Positions 24,631 through 36,184 of a stretch of 64,000 bases of DNA are shown here, piece after piece; positions within the stretch are counted from its first letter, which is position 1, and each line of letters opens with the position of its first letter. The notes under the pieces are model-generated. The model was not told where the DNA came from. It did not search any database and worked only from the letters and a program-made list of their open reading frames with translations. Both the position numbers and the translations under genes were made by a program. The stretch is from Doris montereyensis. Taxonomy: Eukaryota > Mollusca > Gastropoda > Nudibranchia > Dorididae. The stretch lies in the NCBI GenBank assembly GCA_037039925.1, contig JAXRKP010000324.1, positions 1 through 64,000 of the forward strand. Reading direction: 5' to 3'.

Positions 24631-27173
24631 GTAAATTTCATAACTTACTGAATAAGAATTTCGAAAATAGCCTCTAGGAACCTGTATTTCATTTCTGTTT
24701 TCAGCAAAATGAAAGTCGTCTCCATTTACCGGCGTTTGTAGAATCACTGAAGCTTTGTTTACATCACAAAGATTGGGGGATCTACTCTATTCTGAAGCGA
24801 ACCAAACTTGATGCGAGTTGATTTCTGTTTGATATATTATTTTTGTTCTCTTTGAATATAGATCTAGAGCTTGATCAAGAATCTAGACCAAGAAATATTG
24901 ATATAGACATTCACTATATAGATGGTTAACCCAACGTTTCTCTTGCTTTCATTGTCAATCGAGGCGAGTCAAACATCAACACAGCGAGACTATAACTAGA
25001 TCTAGATCTAGCTCTAGTATAACATCAATACAGCTGGTCAGTTCTGGGTACTCCTTAATCCTGGTAAGGCTATGACTTGTAAATGCTGGTTTCTTACAGT
25101 ACTTCGTTTTTAGCGTATACCCAGGATTTCCCGTTTACCTGCTAAAAAAAAACCTCTCAGCGCGATGCCTGGCATTTGCCGGGAAGGGAGGACGGATCAA
25201 GACAGGCCTGAATATTCTTCCTTCAGTATTACCCTCTTACTGTCTCACGCTCATCCTCTTTTAAAATAATGCTTTCTGATTGGTTAAAGATTTAGCAAAT
25301 AAGAAAAAGGATGCGTCTATTTCATCTTTGCCTTCGACAACTTGTAGTAACAATACTATAAACAGCTGTACTATTCATGAAGTAGGCTTGATATACAGCT
25401 TTCATTTATTGGTCACCCCTATTGTAAAATGGAATGATCCTACTAGGATAAATCCATCGCTAGAGGGGTGTGAATGTGAGCTGGTCTGCTTCGAAAGTGT
25501 GATTAAGCTAATATTATAAAAATGTGTATTTGCACAAATACGTAATTGGTCTCGTTGTCGCCTACTAAATTGAAAAGAGTGGAATCATCTTAGTTTCGCT
25601 TGGATGAGACCAATTGACCGCCATGTGACTGAATTCAATAGATCAGTGATGTCCTGGTCAGAAGTCACTCTACTCCGTGCTCATAAAACTTTGTGGGCAG
25701 TCCTGCGCCTCGGCGATGACTGTCAGCGAGCCAACTAGCGTGTAGCAGCCATTGCGCTGGCTGAGCAAGTCGCTTTTATAGTTTTTGTCCCAGGAGTACA
25801 ATAGTCGGGTAGCAACTAAGAGACATAATAAAAAGGTTTTTTTTTAAGGGGTGAGATAAAAAGTTGGGGCTTGTTTTTTGGGGGGATAAAGAAAGAAAGA
25901 TTCCTTCCTCTCTCTCTCAGGGTGTCCAGCAAGGTCGGAAATATGTCGGATTTTTCATACTCAGGTTGGAAATGGTCGGAAACTGATGTCTTGGGTAGGA
26001 AAAAAGTAGGAAATGGGGCTCAGGTAGTAAAAACAGAGTTTCCATGCATCAGGGAAATCCATGAAAACGAAAAGAAAAAACTGTTTCCCTGTCATAAAAA
26101 ATAGCAGTGGAAATGATATATTGAGGACCAACATGAGAGAAAATCAGGGAAATCGAAGTAGACATGAAAAATTGGAACATTGAATGATCATTTTGTCATG
26201 CATTTCCGGTCATGCATGCTTTGTTGTCTGGCGATTCTTTCATGTTGAAGCTAAACGATTCTGATACCTTCTTTAAAATTCTAAAGTTTGCCTGGGGAAT
26301 TAGTATCGGATTTCGACACAAAGTTTTGAAGTTTAAGCGCCTATACCAATACCATGAACTGCGTATCTACGGCCCAGCCTCCTTTCTTCAATTTGACTTT
26401 TACTCTGGAGAGACTAAGAATGCTGTGTGTGTTAAAAAAACGATTGCGCACGTTATATGGTTTGTGTCAAAGTGAGAGAGACAGAGGGCAATGTGCATAC
26501 TTTAAGTCCGATCGCACACGCGTGTGTGTAAGAAGGCAAGACAGAATTTTTGTGTGTGTTTACTGCGACCAATCGCGCATGTGTGTATTAGTCAGGGATG
26601 TAAATCTTTCAGATTTTCTCTGATTTCAGATTATTTGATTGTGTAAATTTGGGGGTAAATTCTCTATTTCTAGTCTAGATTCTAGATCTAATTCTATTTA
26701 ATTTTTGTTATTTCAGATAATTATTTTTTAATTCACTGATAGATCTATTATATTTTTTCGACTGTAAGAATTCGAAACCTAAAAACTATGAACAAAAGGA
26801 AGTTATTTTCACAATTACATTAATACTATTGTCACGATATCCGTTCGCTATTTGTAAGACTAATTTTCAGAGAACAATCCTCTGACTGCCGAGTTTCCTT
26901 CACTATCATTAGTCCGAGATTCTCCGAGGATTCAGAGAATAATTCTCTGACCCACGTAAATAGCCGAAGCGGCGAAATAGACGATAGGTATAAGGGAAGT
27001 AACTCTCATTGGTAAGTTTTAAAATTAGTAAACACAACATGGCGTCGTGTTCACGAAGGTCTCTTAACTTTGTGGAGCGAGATACAACAGTTGATGCGAT
27101 AGATCTAGAGTGTAGGAACAAATTTCGATGGGATTTGGCTATTGTTGAAAGATGACAACGGCGATTTTTTTCA

Positions 27174-27554
27174 GATTATTTCCGAAAGGTAAACAAAGAT
27201 GGATTTGCTTGGTGCTGTTACTGTAAGTGCGAAATAAAGTACGGCAGTGGTGGGGTGCGTTGTTTAAATGACCATGCTAGCCGATCTAAAGCTCACAATC
27301 GAAACTGTCATATTTTTCGATCTAATCTTAGTCTTCCAGCTGCAATGCAGGCAGCATGCAGTAAGATTTCTGGTACTGCAGATATCAGTAGTCCATCACT
27401 GCCTAGATCTACTTCTAGTTCAGCTCTACTGTCCTCTTTACCTTATAGTTATGGTGCTGCTCCAAACATTGAGCAAGAGCACAATAGATCTAGGTACCAC
27501 TCATTTATTTATTTTTTGTCTACTGTTTGTTCTAGTTCTGTTTCTTCATTTTAA
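27174..27554 (+). pseudogene. Fragment encoding a BED-like C2H2-type zinc finger, probably transposon-derived
   Basis: An open frame running back from a GTG at 27255 to at least 27174 reads DYFRKVNKDGFAWCCYCKC, then EIKYGSGGVRCLNDHASRSKAH. A Trp-Cys-rich knuckle followed by His-x(n)-His resembles the BED-type or related fingers at the N-terminus of hAT transposases and of host proteins derived from them. Just upstream is ttttttcag, a possible acceptor. The frame continues as low-complexity Ser-rich sequence and stops at 27554. No catalytic domain follows. It lies inside the TIR element, which supports a transposon origin. Domain family assigned by eye only. Confidence 0.5.
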
Positions 27555-27639
27555 AGTTTCTTTATCCCTAGTAATTTAACTAAATTAAGCCCAGGAGAGG
27601 CCATATTTAAGCTGTACAAGTGTGAAAATTCAATTTCGG

Positions 27640-27720
27640 CCGGGGGGGGGTCCCCCTGGACCCCGAAAGGGGGCGTTGCCCCCAACCCCACCGGGTCCTA
27701 CGTGGCCCCTGGACCCCGGC
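27640..27720. other. GC-rich, hairpin-prone segment inside the TIR element
   Basis: Runs of G and C alternate (ggggggggtccccctgg, gaaagggggcgttgccccc, cctggaccccgg), giving many self-complementary pairings in an otherwise AT-rich intron. It could form stable DNA or RNA hairpins or G-rich structures. It is assigned to the transposon because it lies within the TIRs. Confidence 0.6.
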
Positions 27721-28748
27721 GTTTATTTTCAGAGAATTTCTCCAGATGCCATTTACATCCCTGATTAGTATTAGAAGAGAGTATAGGCCTATATGGAGAG
27801 TCGGGAGTTAACGGATGGCCGAAAGGCAAATGCAAATGTTCAGTAAGAATAGAGGAGGTTTGATGATCGAAGGGATATTAACATTATGCACGCACGGCAT
27901 GATAGTAGAATAGAGGTGGGGGTGGAACAGGGTGAAGGAGGCAATGTGAAAACATATGATGGTAAAACAAGAGGCGACTGAGTCTGACATACGGTATCGG
28001 AAGAGAAAGAGAGAAATAATTTTATAGTGTCTTCCACTACAGTGTAGACATGGGTGGGAAAGGGTAGAACTGACTAGATTAGATCTAGATCTAGATTCGG
28101 TTTTATTGAAGAAGAAAGAAAGAGTGGGTGGGGTGGTTACCAATATAATGGAGATTTTTTACTAGGAGGGGATCTAGTTTTAAGTTTTTGATCCTGAGAA
28201 AGAAAAAAAGACTTTTGGGTTGGGGGGGTGGTGGTGAAAAAAAGTAGAACAGAAGATTTATTATTGGCAGGGTTCAAGTTAGAGAAAAGGCCTTCCAAAC
28301 CTCATTTTCTTCTCAGTAGACTGAGTAAGTTCGTGTGTTTAGGCTATGACATTGTCACTCTTGTGTTTCATTAATTTTTTGAAAGGAGATCAAAGAAAAT
28401 TTTTTAAAATTCATGTTTGCACTGTTTACATGTTTTGTGAAATAATAGGGGTAGATCTATCACTACTATCAGCTATCAGAATTATTTTTTTTCTTCAGAA
28501 ATGTATGGGGATCCTAGAAAAATGCTGAAATATTATTAATCCAAAGTGATCTCTTTTCATTTCATTGAGATGCATTGAGAAAGTCATTTATTTATGATTT
28601 GAATTAACAATTTATAATAATGCATTGAAATTGGAAATATTTAAGCTGTTCTCTGTTTCTCACGTCAGGAGAGTATTTCATTTCCTAGGTATGATTTTTT
28701 CTGTTGAGCTAGGAATTTTTTTCGGTTGATTTTTTGCTGGACACCCTG

Positions 28749-28932
<184 letters not shown>

Positions 28933-30420
28933 GCCGTGCATGTATAAAAATATGTCTCTCTCCTTGCGTTGATCAAGCCTTTGCGCGAGCTAAGGACATC
29001 AAGCCGGTTTGAACTGGTAGCACCGCATGCGCAGGAAAGAGAGAGAGCTGTATCATAGTCTCATCTTACAATACTCTAAAATAGCGTCCCTCGATACAGC
29101 TCTATGAATTAACGAATGATGCTGAGAACACTGAAATGACCTGCTTACCGCTATAACGTTCTTGAGTACTGACGAGTACCAAAACGCTACTTGATTTGTA
29201 ATTCATAATCAGCAATACATTCGATTCTAATGATGAATAGCATTTTCTCTCTCTCTTGGGTACTTGTCATTAATGATAAATAGCCATTTTGAAAGTAAAA
29301 TAGATAGATCGGCATATATTAATGCTCAATAAAAAAAACTTTATATAAATATCTGATAGTTAAGACTATTTGGCATAAGAATTAAAACCTAGCCACCTTT
29401 TTAAGTTACATCACTTCCGGTTAAACGGGACATCAAATCTTAACCCTTTCATGCCTAATGAATCTGAATGCGTCATACCATGGTCCCTGCCTATTGCGTT
29501 GATAGCAGCACAGCAGTTGACAATACCGTCTGTCAACAGGACTTTGATTTGATGTGATACCGTCCATCAAAAGCATTGCGAATTCCTCCTGCTCGAGATG
29601 AAAATTCACTTATTATATATTTATCGCCTTGCCAAGCAACGAGAACAAAAAGATTTATAGTAGTGCTTGACTATGTCAGAAGGAAAATATGAAAGAATGC
29701 ATGATGAAGACGAGAGAAGCAAGAAAAATTTAAGACTTACAGATATAGAAACTTTAGAAGGGAACGATCTTATGGCACTGGGATCATATTTTTGGTTAGA
29801 AATTTCACTTTTTCTGCTATTTCTGCTTGCTTCTCAAAAGTTGTTTTATTACTTAGGTCCATTTATCTCAGAAACGCGCCATCATGTTTTATCCAACCTT
29901 TCATAATATTATTTCAGTTATTCATGTCTTCAGTTCGTTAAGGGCGATTTTTTAACGATTTTTAATGGTGTATCTTTGCTATATGTTGACACTATACAAC
30001 AGAATAAATTAAATTTGTTCTATTTTTGTTATTGCAAAAGTGGTGTGACAAAATTGAGAGAAGATAAGTGTAAACATCCTGTACAATTTACAAACAAATT
30101 GAACTCATAGTGACTTGGAAATATGGACGTTTGCAAAAAATCCAAGATGGCGACTTTTTGCATGACCATGGCGACAGAATAAAAAATTTCCCCGGACACC
30201 GTATCCTTTCAATCTAATTTGACCCCAAAATTGGCAAATAAAAGCAATTATAATAGGAAAAACAAATCTTCTTGTGCCACATTTCCCATTAAAGAAGAGG
30301 GATTTGAATTGATCTCTCTTCCCAAATTCTCATTATTTCTGAGTTCGCTAATTTCAAGTTCCACTATATCATGTGACAAAGTTTGTCTGTATTGTAAATA
30401 AATTTTGTTTTGTTTTTCAG

Positions 30421-30497
30421 GTTCCTCATGAAGCTCAGTCATGAGACTGTTACTATTGAATTGAAAAATGGAACTCAGGTTCATGGTACAGTGACTG
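30421..30497 (+). CDS. SNRPD1: SmD1 coding exon 2 (Sm1 motif, N-terminal part of the Sm fold)
   Basis: Encodes [20 protein letters not shown] followed by HGTVT and the first base of Gly. This is the Sm1 motif of SmD1 with the conserved hydrophobics, the Glu/Leu strand pattern and the Asn-Gly turn. The acceptor is tttttcag and the donor gtaagc. The only clear difference from the vertebrate protein in this exon is a conservative V where it has I in HGT(V/I)TG. Length and phase fit exons 1 and 3 exactly. Confidence 0.95.
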
Positions 30498-31019
30498 GTA
30501 AGCTATTTCGTCGGTGTCGTTCTATAAACGTATACTACAACGTTTTAAATTTTCGTTGTTTTTGCACCAAAATAAACTTTTTGAAAGATGTTCATCCCAC
30601 TTTTGTTAGAAATAAAATTGACCAATAGAAATCGTCATTTTCTAACATGCTCTGAACGTATTAAGATACTGCATGTCTTAGTTTGTCGCTCTAAACGTGT
30701 AACTACAGATTCCATGACTTCCAGTCCAGTATAAATTTTAAAAAAACTTGTAAAACAGCCACATTTAATTTGTTATTTTAACTTGGCTATCCGATTGTTT
30801 TGGAAATAAAAGGAGTTTGTTTTGTTGTCGTGGGTTTTTTTTCCTGTCTTGGGGTTTTGTGTGCGTGTTTTATGTGTGTGGGGGGTATATAACTTAATCA
30901 AATTTCAACTCTTTTTCTACCGTAATAATTCAAAATATTATATTCATCACTCACATAGGCTCTTTATCTTTCATCTAGTCATAAATGTACTTTATTATTG
31001 TTGCTGTTGCTCTATGTTC

Positions 31020-31775
31020 TTCTTGTTCTATTGCTTTTTTAACTACTACTCCTTCTCTCTTCTTCTTTTTCATACTCGTCCTTCATCTCAACCCACTTCT
31101 TCCTCCTTTTTCTTCTCAAGTTTCTTCTAAATCGTCCATTTCCTTCTCATGCTTTTCTTCTTTGTCCTCTTTCTCATTTTCCTTCTCGTTCGTCTCATCT
31201 TTTCTCTTCTCAATCATCGTCTCCTCATCCTCCTCCAGACTTCTTCTACTCCTTATTCTTCTCATCTGTCTTCTCCTCCTGCCTTTCCTTAGCACTATCC
31301 CTTCCTCCTCTTTTTTTTTTTTCCATCTCATCCTCAGCCTCCTTTCAATTCTGATCCGTCTACTCCCCACCCCTTCTCTTCTCATCTCTCCTCTTTCTCT
31401 ACTCATCCTCCTCCCCTTCTCTTCTCATTCTCCTCCCCTTCATCTTCTCTTCTCATCCTCCTCCCCTTCTCTTCTCATTCTCCTCTCCCTTCTCTTCTCA
31501 TCCTCCTCCCCTTCTCTTCTCATCCTCCTCCCCTTCTCTTCTCATTCTCCTCCCCTTCTCATCCTCCTCCCCTTCTCTTCTCATTCTCCTTCCCTTCTCT
31601 TCTCATTCTCCTTCTCTTCTCATCCTCCTCCCATTCTCTTCTCATCCTCCTCCCTTCTCTACTCATCCTCCTCCCCTTCTCTACTCATCCTCCTCCCCTT
31701 CTCTCCTCCCCTTCTCTACTCATCGTCTTCTCCCCCCCCCCTTCTCTTCTTCCTCTCCCTTCTCTTCTCACCCTT
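31020..31775. repeat. Homopyrimidine tract with a 22-bp minisatellite
   Basis: About 750 bp that are almost entirely C and T on the plus strand. From about 31400 it becomes a 22-bp unit of the form catcctcctccccttctctt plus ct, alternating with a cattctcc variant. Long homopurine/homopyrimidine mirror-like tracts can form triplex (H-)DNA under superhelical stress. The Ser-rich 266-codon frame at 30985-31785 is a translation of this tract. Confidence 0.93.
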
Positions 31776-31989
31776 TGAGGTTTAGTAAGTATGAAATTTA
31801 GCGAGAAACGTTATGCGTTGAACATGGTTCCCACTCATTTTCAGAAAAAAAAATTCCACATTTTTCCAAGACAATGGTAGGCTTGCGGAGTGAAAGTTTC
31901 AAACAGCCCTACCACTCTTGGATTATGAAAATCCTAATCCAAGCTATAAAACTTTTTTTAGTAAAATTTGGCACACAAAAAAAAGAAAA

Positions 31990-32095
31990 CGAATGGAAAG
32001 GGGTAATTAAGAGGAAACAGCAAAATATAAGCCAAGGAAAGAAGAAGAACCTACCAGTAGGAGCACTCGTCAATCACCCCCAGTTGGATTCGAGT
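31990..32095 (+). repeat. Dispersed short repeat, copy A
   Basis: Contains ggggtaattaagaggaaac, then gaacctaccagtaggagcac and tcgtcaatcaccc. It matches 52178-52255 (same strand) and 61087-61190 (opposite strand), with a partial match at 35305-35345. It looks like a SINE or MITE fragment, but ends and promoter boxes could not be defined. Confidence 0.6.
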
Positions 32096-33699
32096 CTTCA
32101 ATATTATCAGATAAGCTCAAAGTCAAATAAGAGACTTCACTTCCTTAGTTTTTACCAGGAGAAAGTGAATAGTGCTAAAATAATACTGCCTGTAGTACCT
32201 CCACACGCGTGATCTTGAAAACAAAATCAATACTCATGAAGTAGCAGTAGTGGGCTTAATACAATACAATACTACAGGTGCATGCATTGATCAGATACTG
32301 TATGGTAATTCTTGTATTGTATGTGAGTGTGTGCGAGAGAGAAGGAGGGGAGGAGCCAGAAATTTCTGGCCTGTACAGGTTTTTAACGAGCAGCATGAAA
32401 TAGGTTGAAAGCGCAAGGGCAGGCAGAATTAAACGTAAAATCGTAAATGAGACAAAATTTTAAAACAATCTTACGTTTAAATGGTAATGTGTTGTCTGAC
32501 AAATTGAAAGCCCATATCTAGGAGACAATTTGAGAATGAGCGAATAAAGACAGAGAACAGCATCACTAAATGGCCACATCAGTTGTGCCCTGTGTGAAAT
32601 CTCATTCCAGTTCCATATATATGGAAAAAATATCGCAATATTTCATAAAAATTCCAAAACTTTTTCCAAGTCTTTATTTCTTCCAGCTAAATTTCAAGAC
32701 TTCCAGTTTTCCAAGATGGGTAAAATGATGGTTGAAGTTATACGACAACGCCGGTAAAATTGAGTCTTATTATCGGGCAAGAAGCATATTTACCTGTCAG
32801 TGAAAGTTGTACGTTTATCGCTAACAATTTTACGTTCTTTAAACGTATAACTAACAAAACCCCATAAGTGTGTTCTTTTTTTTTTTACAAAAAGCAATGC
32901 TATAGAATGACATCAATGAAATGTTACGTTTTTAGTTTGTTGACAATTTGACAGTTTTTTTGTCTTTCCTATAAAATTGGCTTTGCTGTACTTTTTTATA
33001 CATTTATAGAACGACATCGACGATTTGTATCTATAGAGACAAAAATACATATAATAATATTAAAAGTTTTGTTTCTTTTTGTTTTATAGGATGGGGTGAG
33101 TTCATTGTTTATATAAAGACTGTAGTATAGCTAGCAACTGGCCTCAATGTTGAGTGTTTGCCTTTTGCTGTTGATAATAAATTATAGTAGTCAAGATCAG
33201 CAAGGATCCTGTTAAAAGTTTTTGCATCCTTTTCCTTTTAAAGATGATGCACTGTAAAGTAGGCTCACTATGAACGTTGAGGTTTGATAAAAAATAATTG
33301 AAAAGAATATATATTATATATAGTGTGTATGAATCATATTAAAACTAAAAGAGTAAGCAGGCCTGCTGTGATACACATTAAAATATTGGCATGAAAAAAT
33401 GTCATTGAGGTTTACTGCTTGTATTTGTTTACATAGCAAAATCATGTACCACAATATTTTTTTGTTTTTATACACGAAGACATGAAAAATAATACCAATA
33501 TTGTACGACACAATGGGTAACTGAAAAAAAAAACTTAGTTGATTGTCATAGCTGCTACTAGTTGTTACTACTAAGAATTGTCAACTCAACGTTGAAAAGC
33601 ATGTTTTCATGCTTTCTCTGTAGATTTGTTGACATATTTTTTCACCTGTAAAATAGAATAAACATTAAAATAGTTTGGAATGTGCATCGTTCTCCTGCT

Positions 33700-33750
33700 C
33701 TTTGTTTGCAGGGGTGGATGTGAGCATGAATTCGCAATTAAAATAATTTG
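33700..33750 (+). pseudogene. Duplicated exon 3 acceptor and exon start of SmD1 (decoy 3' splice site)
   Basis: tttgtttgcag followed by ggggtggatgtgagcatgaa at 33701-33731 nearly repeats the true acceptor and start of exon 3 at 34023-34053. Similarity runs on through the position of GVDVSMN and to LK, then reads TAA. A transcript spliced here would stop about 11 codons into the pseudo-exon unless the array were spliced out. It lies about 320 bp upstream of the functional acceptor. Confidence 0.85.
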
Positions 33751-34015
33751 TATTCATCATTCTCCTTCTCTTTACGCAATTAAAATATTTTGTATTCATC
33801 ATTCTCCTGCTCTTCACACTATTAAAATAATTTGTATTCATCATTCTTCTGCTTTTCACACAATTAAAATAATTTGTATTCATCATTCTCCTGCTCTTCA
33901 CACAATTAAAATAATTTGTATTCATCATTCTTCTGCTCTTCACACAATTAAAATAATTTGTATTCATCATTCTTCTGCTCTTCACACAATTAAAATATTT
34001 TGTATTCATCATTTG
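33745..34015. repeat. 42-bp minisatellite between two copies of the SmD1 exon 3 acceptor
   Basis: About six units of 42 bp built on aattaaaataatttgtattc plus atcattctcctgctcttcac. Since 42 is a multiple of 3, one frame stays open on each strand (33680-34045 plus, 33665-34012 minus, the latter repeating [14 protein letters not shown]). The start of the unit resembles the exon-derived end of the decoy, and its end resembles the polypyrimidine tract before the acceptor, so it seems to have grown from exon/intron boundary sequence. Confidence 0.9.
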
Positions 34016-34033
34016 TGTGCTTTTTGTTTGCAG

Positions 34034-34231
34034 GGGTCGATGTGAGCATGAATACGCACCTAAAAGCAGTGAAAATGACTGTCAAAAACAAGGACCCTCA
34101 ACAACTGGATTCTCTGAGTATTCGAGGGAACAACATTCGTTACTACATACTGCCTGACAGTTTGCCTTTGGATACGTTGCTCATTGATGACGCGCCCAGG
34201 GCAAAGGCAAGAGGGAAGAGAGATGGCAAAC
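34034..34231 (+). CDS. SNRPD1: SmD1 coding exon 3 (Sm2 motif and start of the tail)
   Basis: Completes Gly and reads [19 protein letters not shown], then [19 protein letters not shown] and [19 protein letters not shown], ending in ARGKRDGK and the first base of the next codon. The segment [20 protein letters not shown] is the Sm2 motif region of SmD1, with the invariant IRGNNIRY...LPD pattern used for RNA contact and ring packing. The acceptor is tttgcag and the donor gtaagt. The exon is intact. Confidence 0.96.
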
Positions 34232-35576
34232 GTAAGTCTTGGCTTTTGTGTAATGAAGGAACACTTCTACTTCTATGGCCACATTTGCACCTAATAGAGA
34301 AAAATCTATTTCAAATTAGTTTTACTATAAAGTTGTTCTGTTATTACTCTATGATATTTTTAAAAATTCTATGATATTGTGATTAGAATGAAAATCCTCT
34401 TTCATACGGAGAGAGCTTTATTTTAGACCTATGTCACAGATTTGTATCACTATCATGTTTATCTCATGGGGAAAATCCATCTCATTCATCATTCAAGCCT
34501 TGGCTACTGAATCTTAGCTTTATAGCGTCTCATTTAAAGTAAAACGTGTTTAAGGCAAATGGCCATGTTGGAAGTGAGAGGAACTCTGTGCTTGTAAAAG
34601 CATAAAAGGTATGGTGTTCATAGACACAGACCTTCTTTTTTGATAGAGAACTTGAGGCTTGAAAGTCAGCTTGAAATTACGTTTTCATTTCAGGGTGTTT
34701 TGGATTTGTGTCTTCATTGAGACTTTCCTTTCTATGCCATCTTTATAATTTTGATTTGTTGTTTGAGTGCAAATGCTATTCTCTTGATAGATGCCATGGT
34801 GACATCGCTTCATTTCAGTGAGGTAGACTGATGGAGAATGAGAATGTCCATGTTTTGTATTATTTTTCGGGAGATAAGATTTTATAATCATTTTAAGGCA
34901 ATGTTACGAGAAGAGGAAAAGTAAGATTGTGCCTCAAACAAACAGACATGAAATCTGGGCAAAGCATGTAAACAGCAATGCAAGATGATTACTAAGTCAA
35001 GGTTTTTTTCAACGCAGACAGTGATTGTCAATGCCGGTGATGTCAAAGCATAGAAAACAATGGAAGCCGGCCATTTGTTACTTAGTATAAAAGTTTTTAA
35101 GCCACTCTAGTCAACAGTGGTCATAGGATTGCAAACAAAAGGAATGGGAAGCACTTTATTCACTATTGACAATGTTATTCATACGTCTTGTATGTCTGCA
35201 TAGAACTTTAGAAGTGTCTGGATGGCTAGACATGGTGACTAGGTATGAAGTAGAGAGCATTAATCAAATCAAAACCCTCACACACATCTTGAATCCTGCT
35301 CTTTCCTCTTAATTCACCCCAGGGTCACTTGATATGCTAGACGGGGTAAATCGCAATGAAGCCTTAGCCTTGAGGCTGATACGGCGGAAACAATCTGTTG
35401 ATTGTGTACTACTAATACAGCTTCTATTAAATGTTTTTCTTACCATGTGAGATGTAGTAATTGTCCTGCCCAGCTTCTTTCTTTGAGTAACTGTGACTAC
35501 CTTGACTCAAGTGCCTGTTGTTTGTGTTAATTTATTTAAAGATATAATAATAATGAGTTTCATCTCTTTCTTTCAG
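34232..35576 (+). other. SNRPD1: SmD1 intron 3 (1345 bp)
   Basis: Begins gtaagt and ends ctctttctttcag. AT-rich, with one partial dispersed repeat copy near 35305-35345 (minus). No gene is seen inside. Confidence 0.9.
35305..35345 (-). repeat. Dispersed short repeat, partial copy D
   Basis: tttcctcttaattcacccc is the reverse complement of the ggggtaattaagaggaaa end of the repeat seen at 31990, 52178 and 61087. Only this end is recognisable. Confidence 0.45.
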
Positions 35577-35689
35577 CACCGGTTGGAGGCAGAGGTCGTG
35601 GGTCGAGGAGGTCCAAGAGGTCGTGGTAGAGGTGGACCCAGAGGAGGAGGAGGAGGAGGAAGAGGGGGTCCACCAAGGGGAGGAGATAA
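35577..35689 (+). CDS. SNRPD1: SmD1 coding exon 4 (Gly/Arg-rich tail), two apparent single-base frame breaks
   Basis: After tttcag the exon enters in frame as PPVGGRGRG and would then meet TAG at 35627. One base less in the GGG at 35600-35602 gives RGGPRGRGRGGPRGGGGGG. One base more in the GGGG at 35677-35680 then gives PPRGRR and the TAA at 35687-35689. That ending matches the GGPRR-type end known for SmD1 and gives about 133 residues (119 in human). Without the second change the frame runs to TAA at 35751-35753 with a tail unlike SmD1 (AHRSFVHSSHSHLCVCCW). GR-rich tails are the symmetric dimethylarginine sites bound by SMN, by family knowledge. Sequencing error is favoured over a real lesion. 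Confidence 0.8.
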
Positions 35690-36150
35690 AGAAGGTGCCC
35701 ACAGATCATTTGTACATAGTTCACACAGTCACTTGTGTGTGTGTTGCTGGTAAAAAAAAAAAAGGTGCAAATAATGCGCCGAGGATGTCGTGTGAAAGGA
35801 AATTACTTTTATAGACCGTACCTGGTGTTTTCAACAAAGAGTGGGGGGTATTTTTTTACCGGGAATTTGATTGAATATTTATCTGTTGTCACCTTCATTG
35901 CTTTTTTTTTTATCGGGGTCTTGTTATTGCACATTAAGCATCAATTACTGCATTCATTCTATGGTAGATGAAAGTGTGAACAATGAGAGACTGTTTCATA
36001 GGAACGAAATTCTTCGTTAATATTCTAAATCAGATGGGTACATCTCTTTATTTCTTTTATTTTTATCACATGTAATGATTTCCTTATTTTCATGTGTGAA
36101 GTTTACATGTATGATTTAATGTTGAAAATAAAATCAATTCCATTTAAATA
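35690..36150 (+). other. SmD1 3' UTR with poly(A) signal
   Basis: AT-rich sequence after the stop, with a canonical AATAAA at 36127-36132. Cleavage would be expected about 10-30 bases downstream, only a few tens of bases before the Sat3 array. Extents are inferred. Confidence 0.6.
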
Positions 36151-36184
36151 TAGTCAAAGTCTTGTCCTCTCATTTGAAGCTCAT

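Larger units (their letters stand above)
26593..27763 (+). mobile_element. hAT-like DNA transposon remnant (~1.17 kb) with TIRs and a 6-bp flanking duplication
   Basis: The left end cagggatgtaaat (26593-26605) is matched by its reverse complement atttacatccctg (27751-27763). The similarity continues inward as a weaker repeat ending in tctctg. Both ends are flanked by attagt (26587-26592 and 27764-27769), a probable target-site duplication. hAT termini commonly start CAGGG or CAGTG, but hAT duplications are usually 8 bp, so the class is tentative. The interior carries a zinc-finger-like frame (27174-27554) and a GC-rich segment at 27640-27720. No full transposase remains. The element lies in SmD1 intron 1. 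Confidence 0.7.
30498..34033 (+). other. SNRPD1: SmD1 intron 2 (3536 bp)
   Basis: Begins gtaagc and ends tttttgtttgcag. It contains a homopyrimidine minisatellite (31020-31775), a dispersed repeat copy (31990-32095), a duplicated acceptor (33700-33750) and a 42-bp array (33745-34015). The remaining stretches (30498-31020 and 32096-33700) are AT-rich with no gene seen. Confidence 0.9.

Noticed and set aside
24448..24747. 99-codon minus-strand frame over SmD1 exon 1
   Set aside because: Shadow of the promoter and first exon region. No independent support.
29440..29906. piggyBac-like start (ttaaccctttcatgcc) followed by a 79-codon frame
   Set aside because: No matching opposite end ending in ttaa was found, and the frame shows no transposase motif.
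30985..31785. 266-codon Ser-rich frame
   Set aside because: Runs through the homopyrimidine minisatellite inside an intron.
33665..34045. Frames on both strands across the 42-bp array ([14 protein letters not shown] repeat)
   Set aside because: The 42-bp unit keeps one frame open by arithmetic. The plus frame joins into exon 3 in a frame other than that of SmD1.
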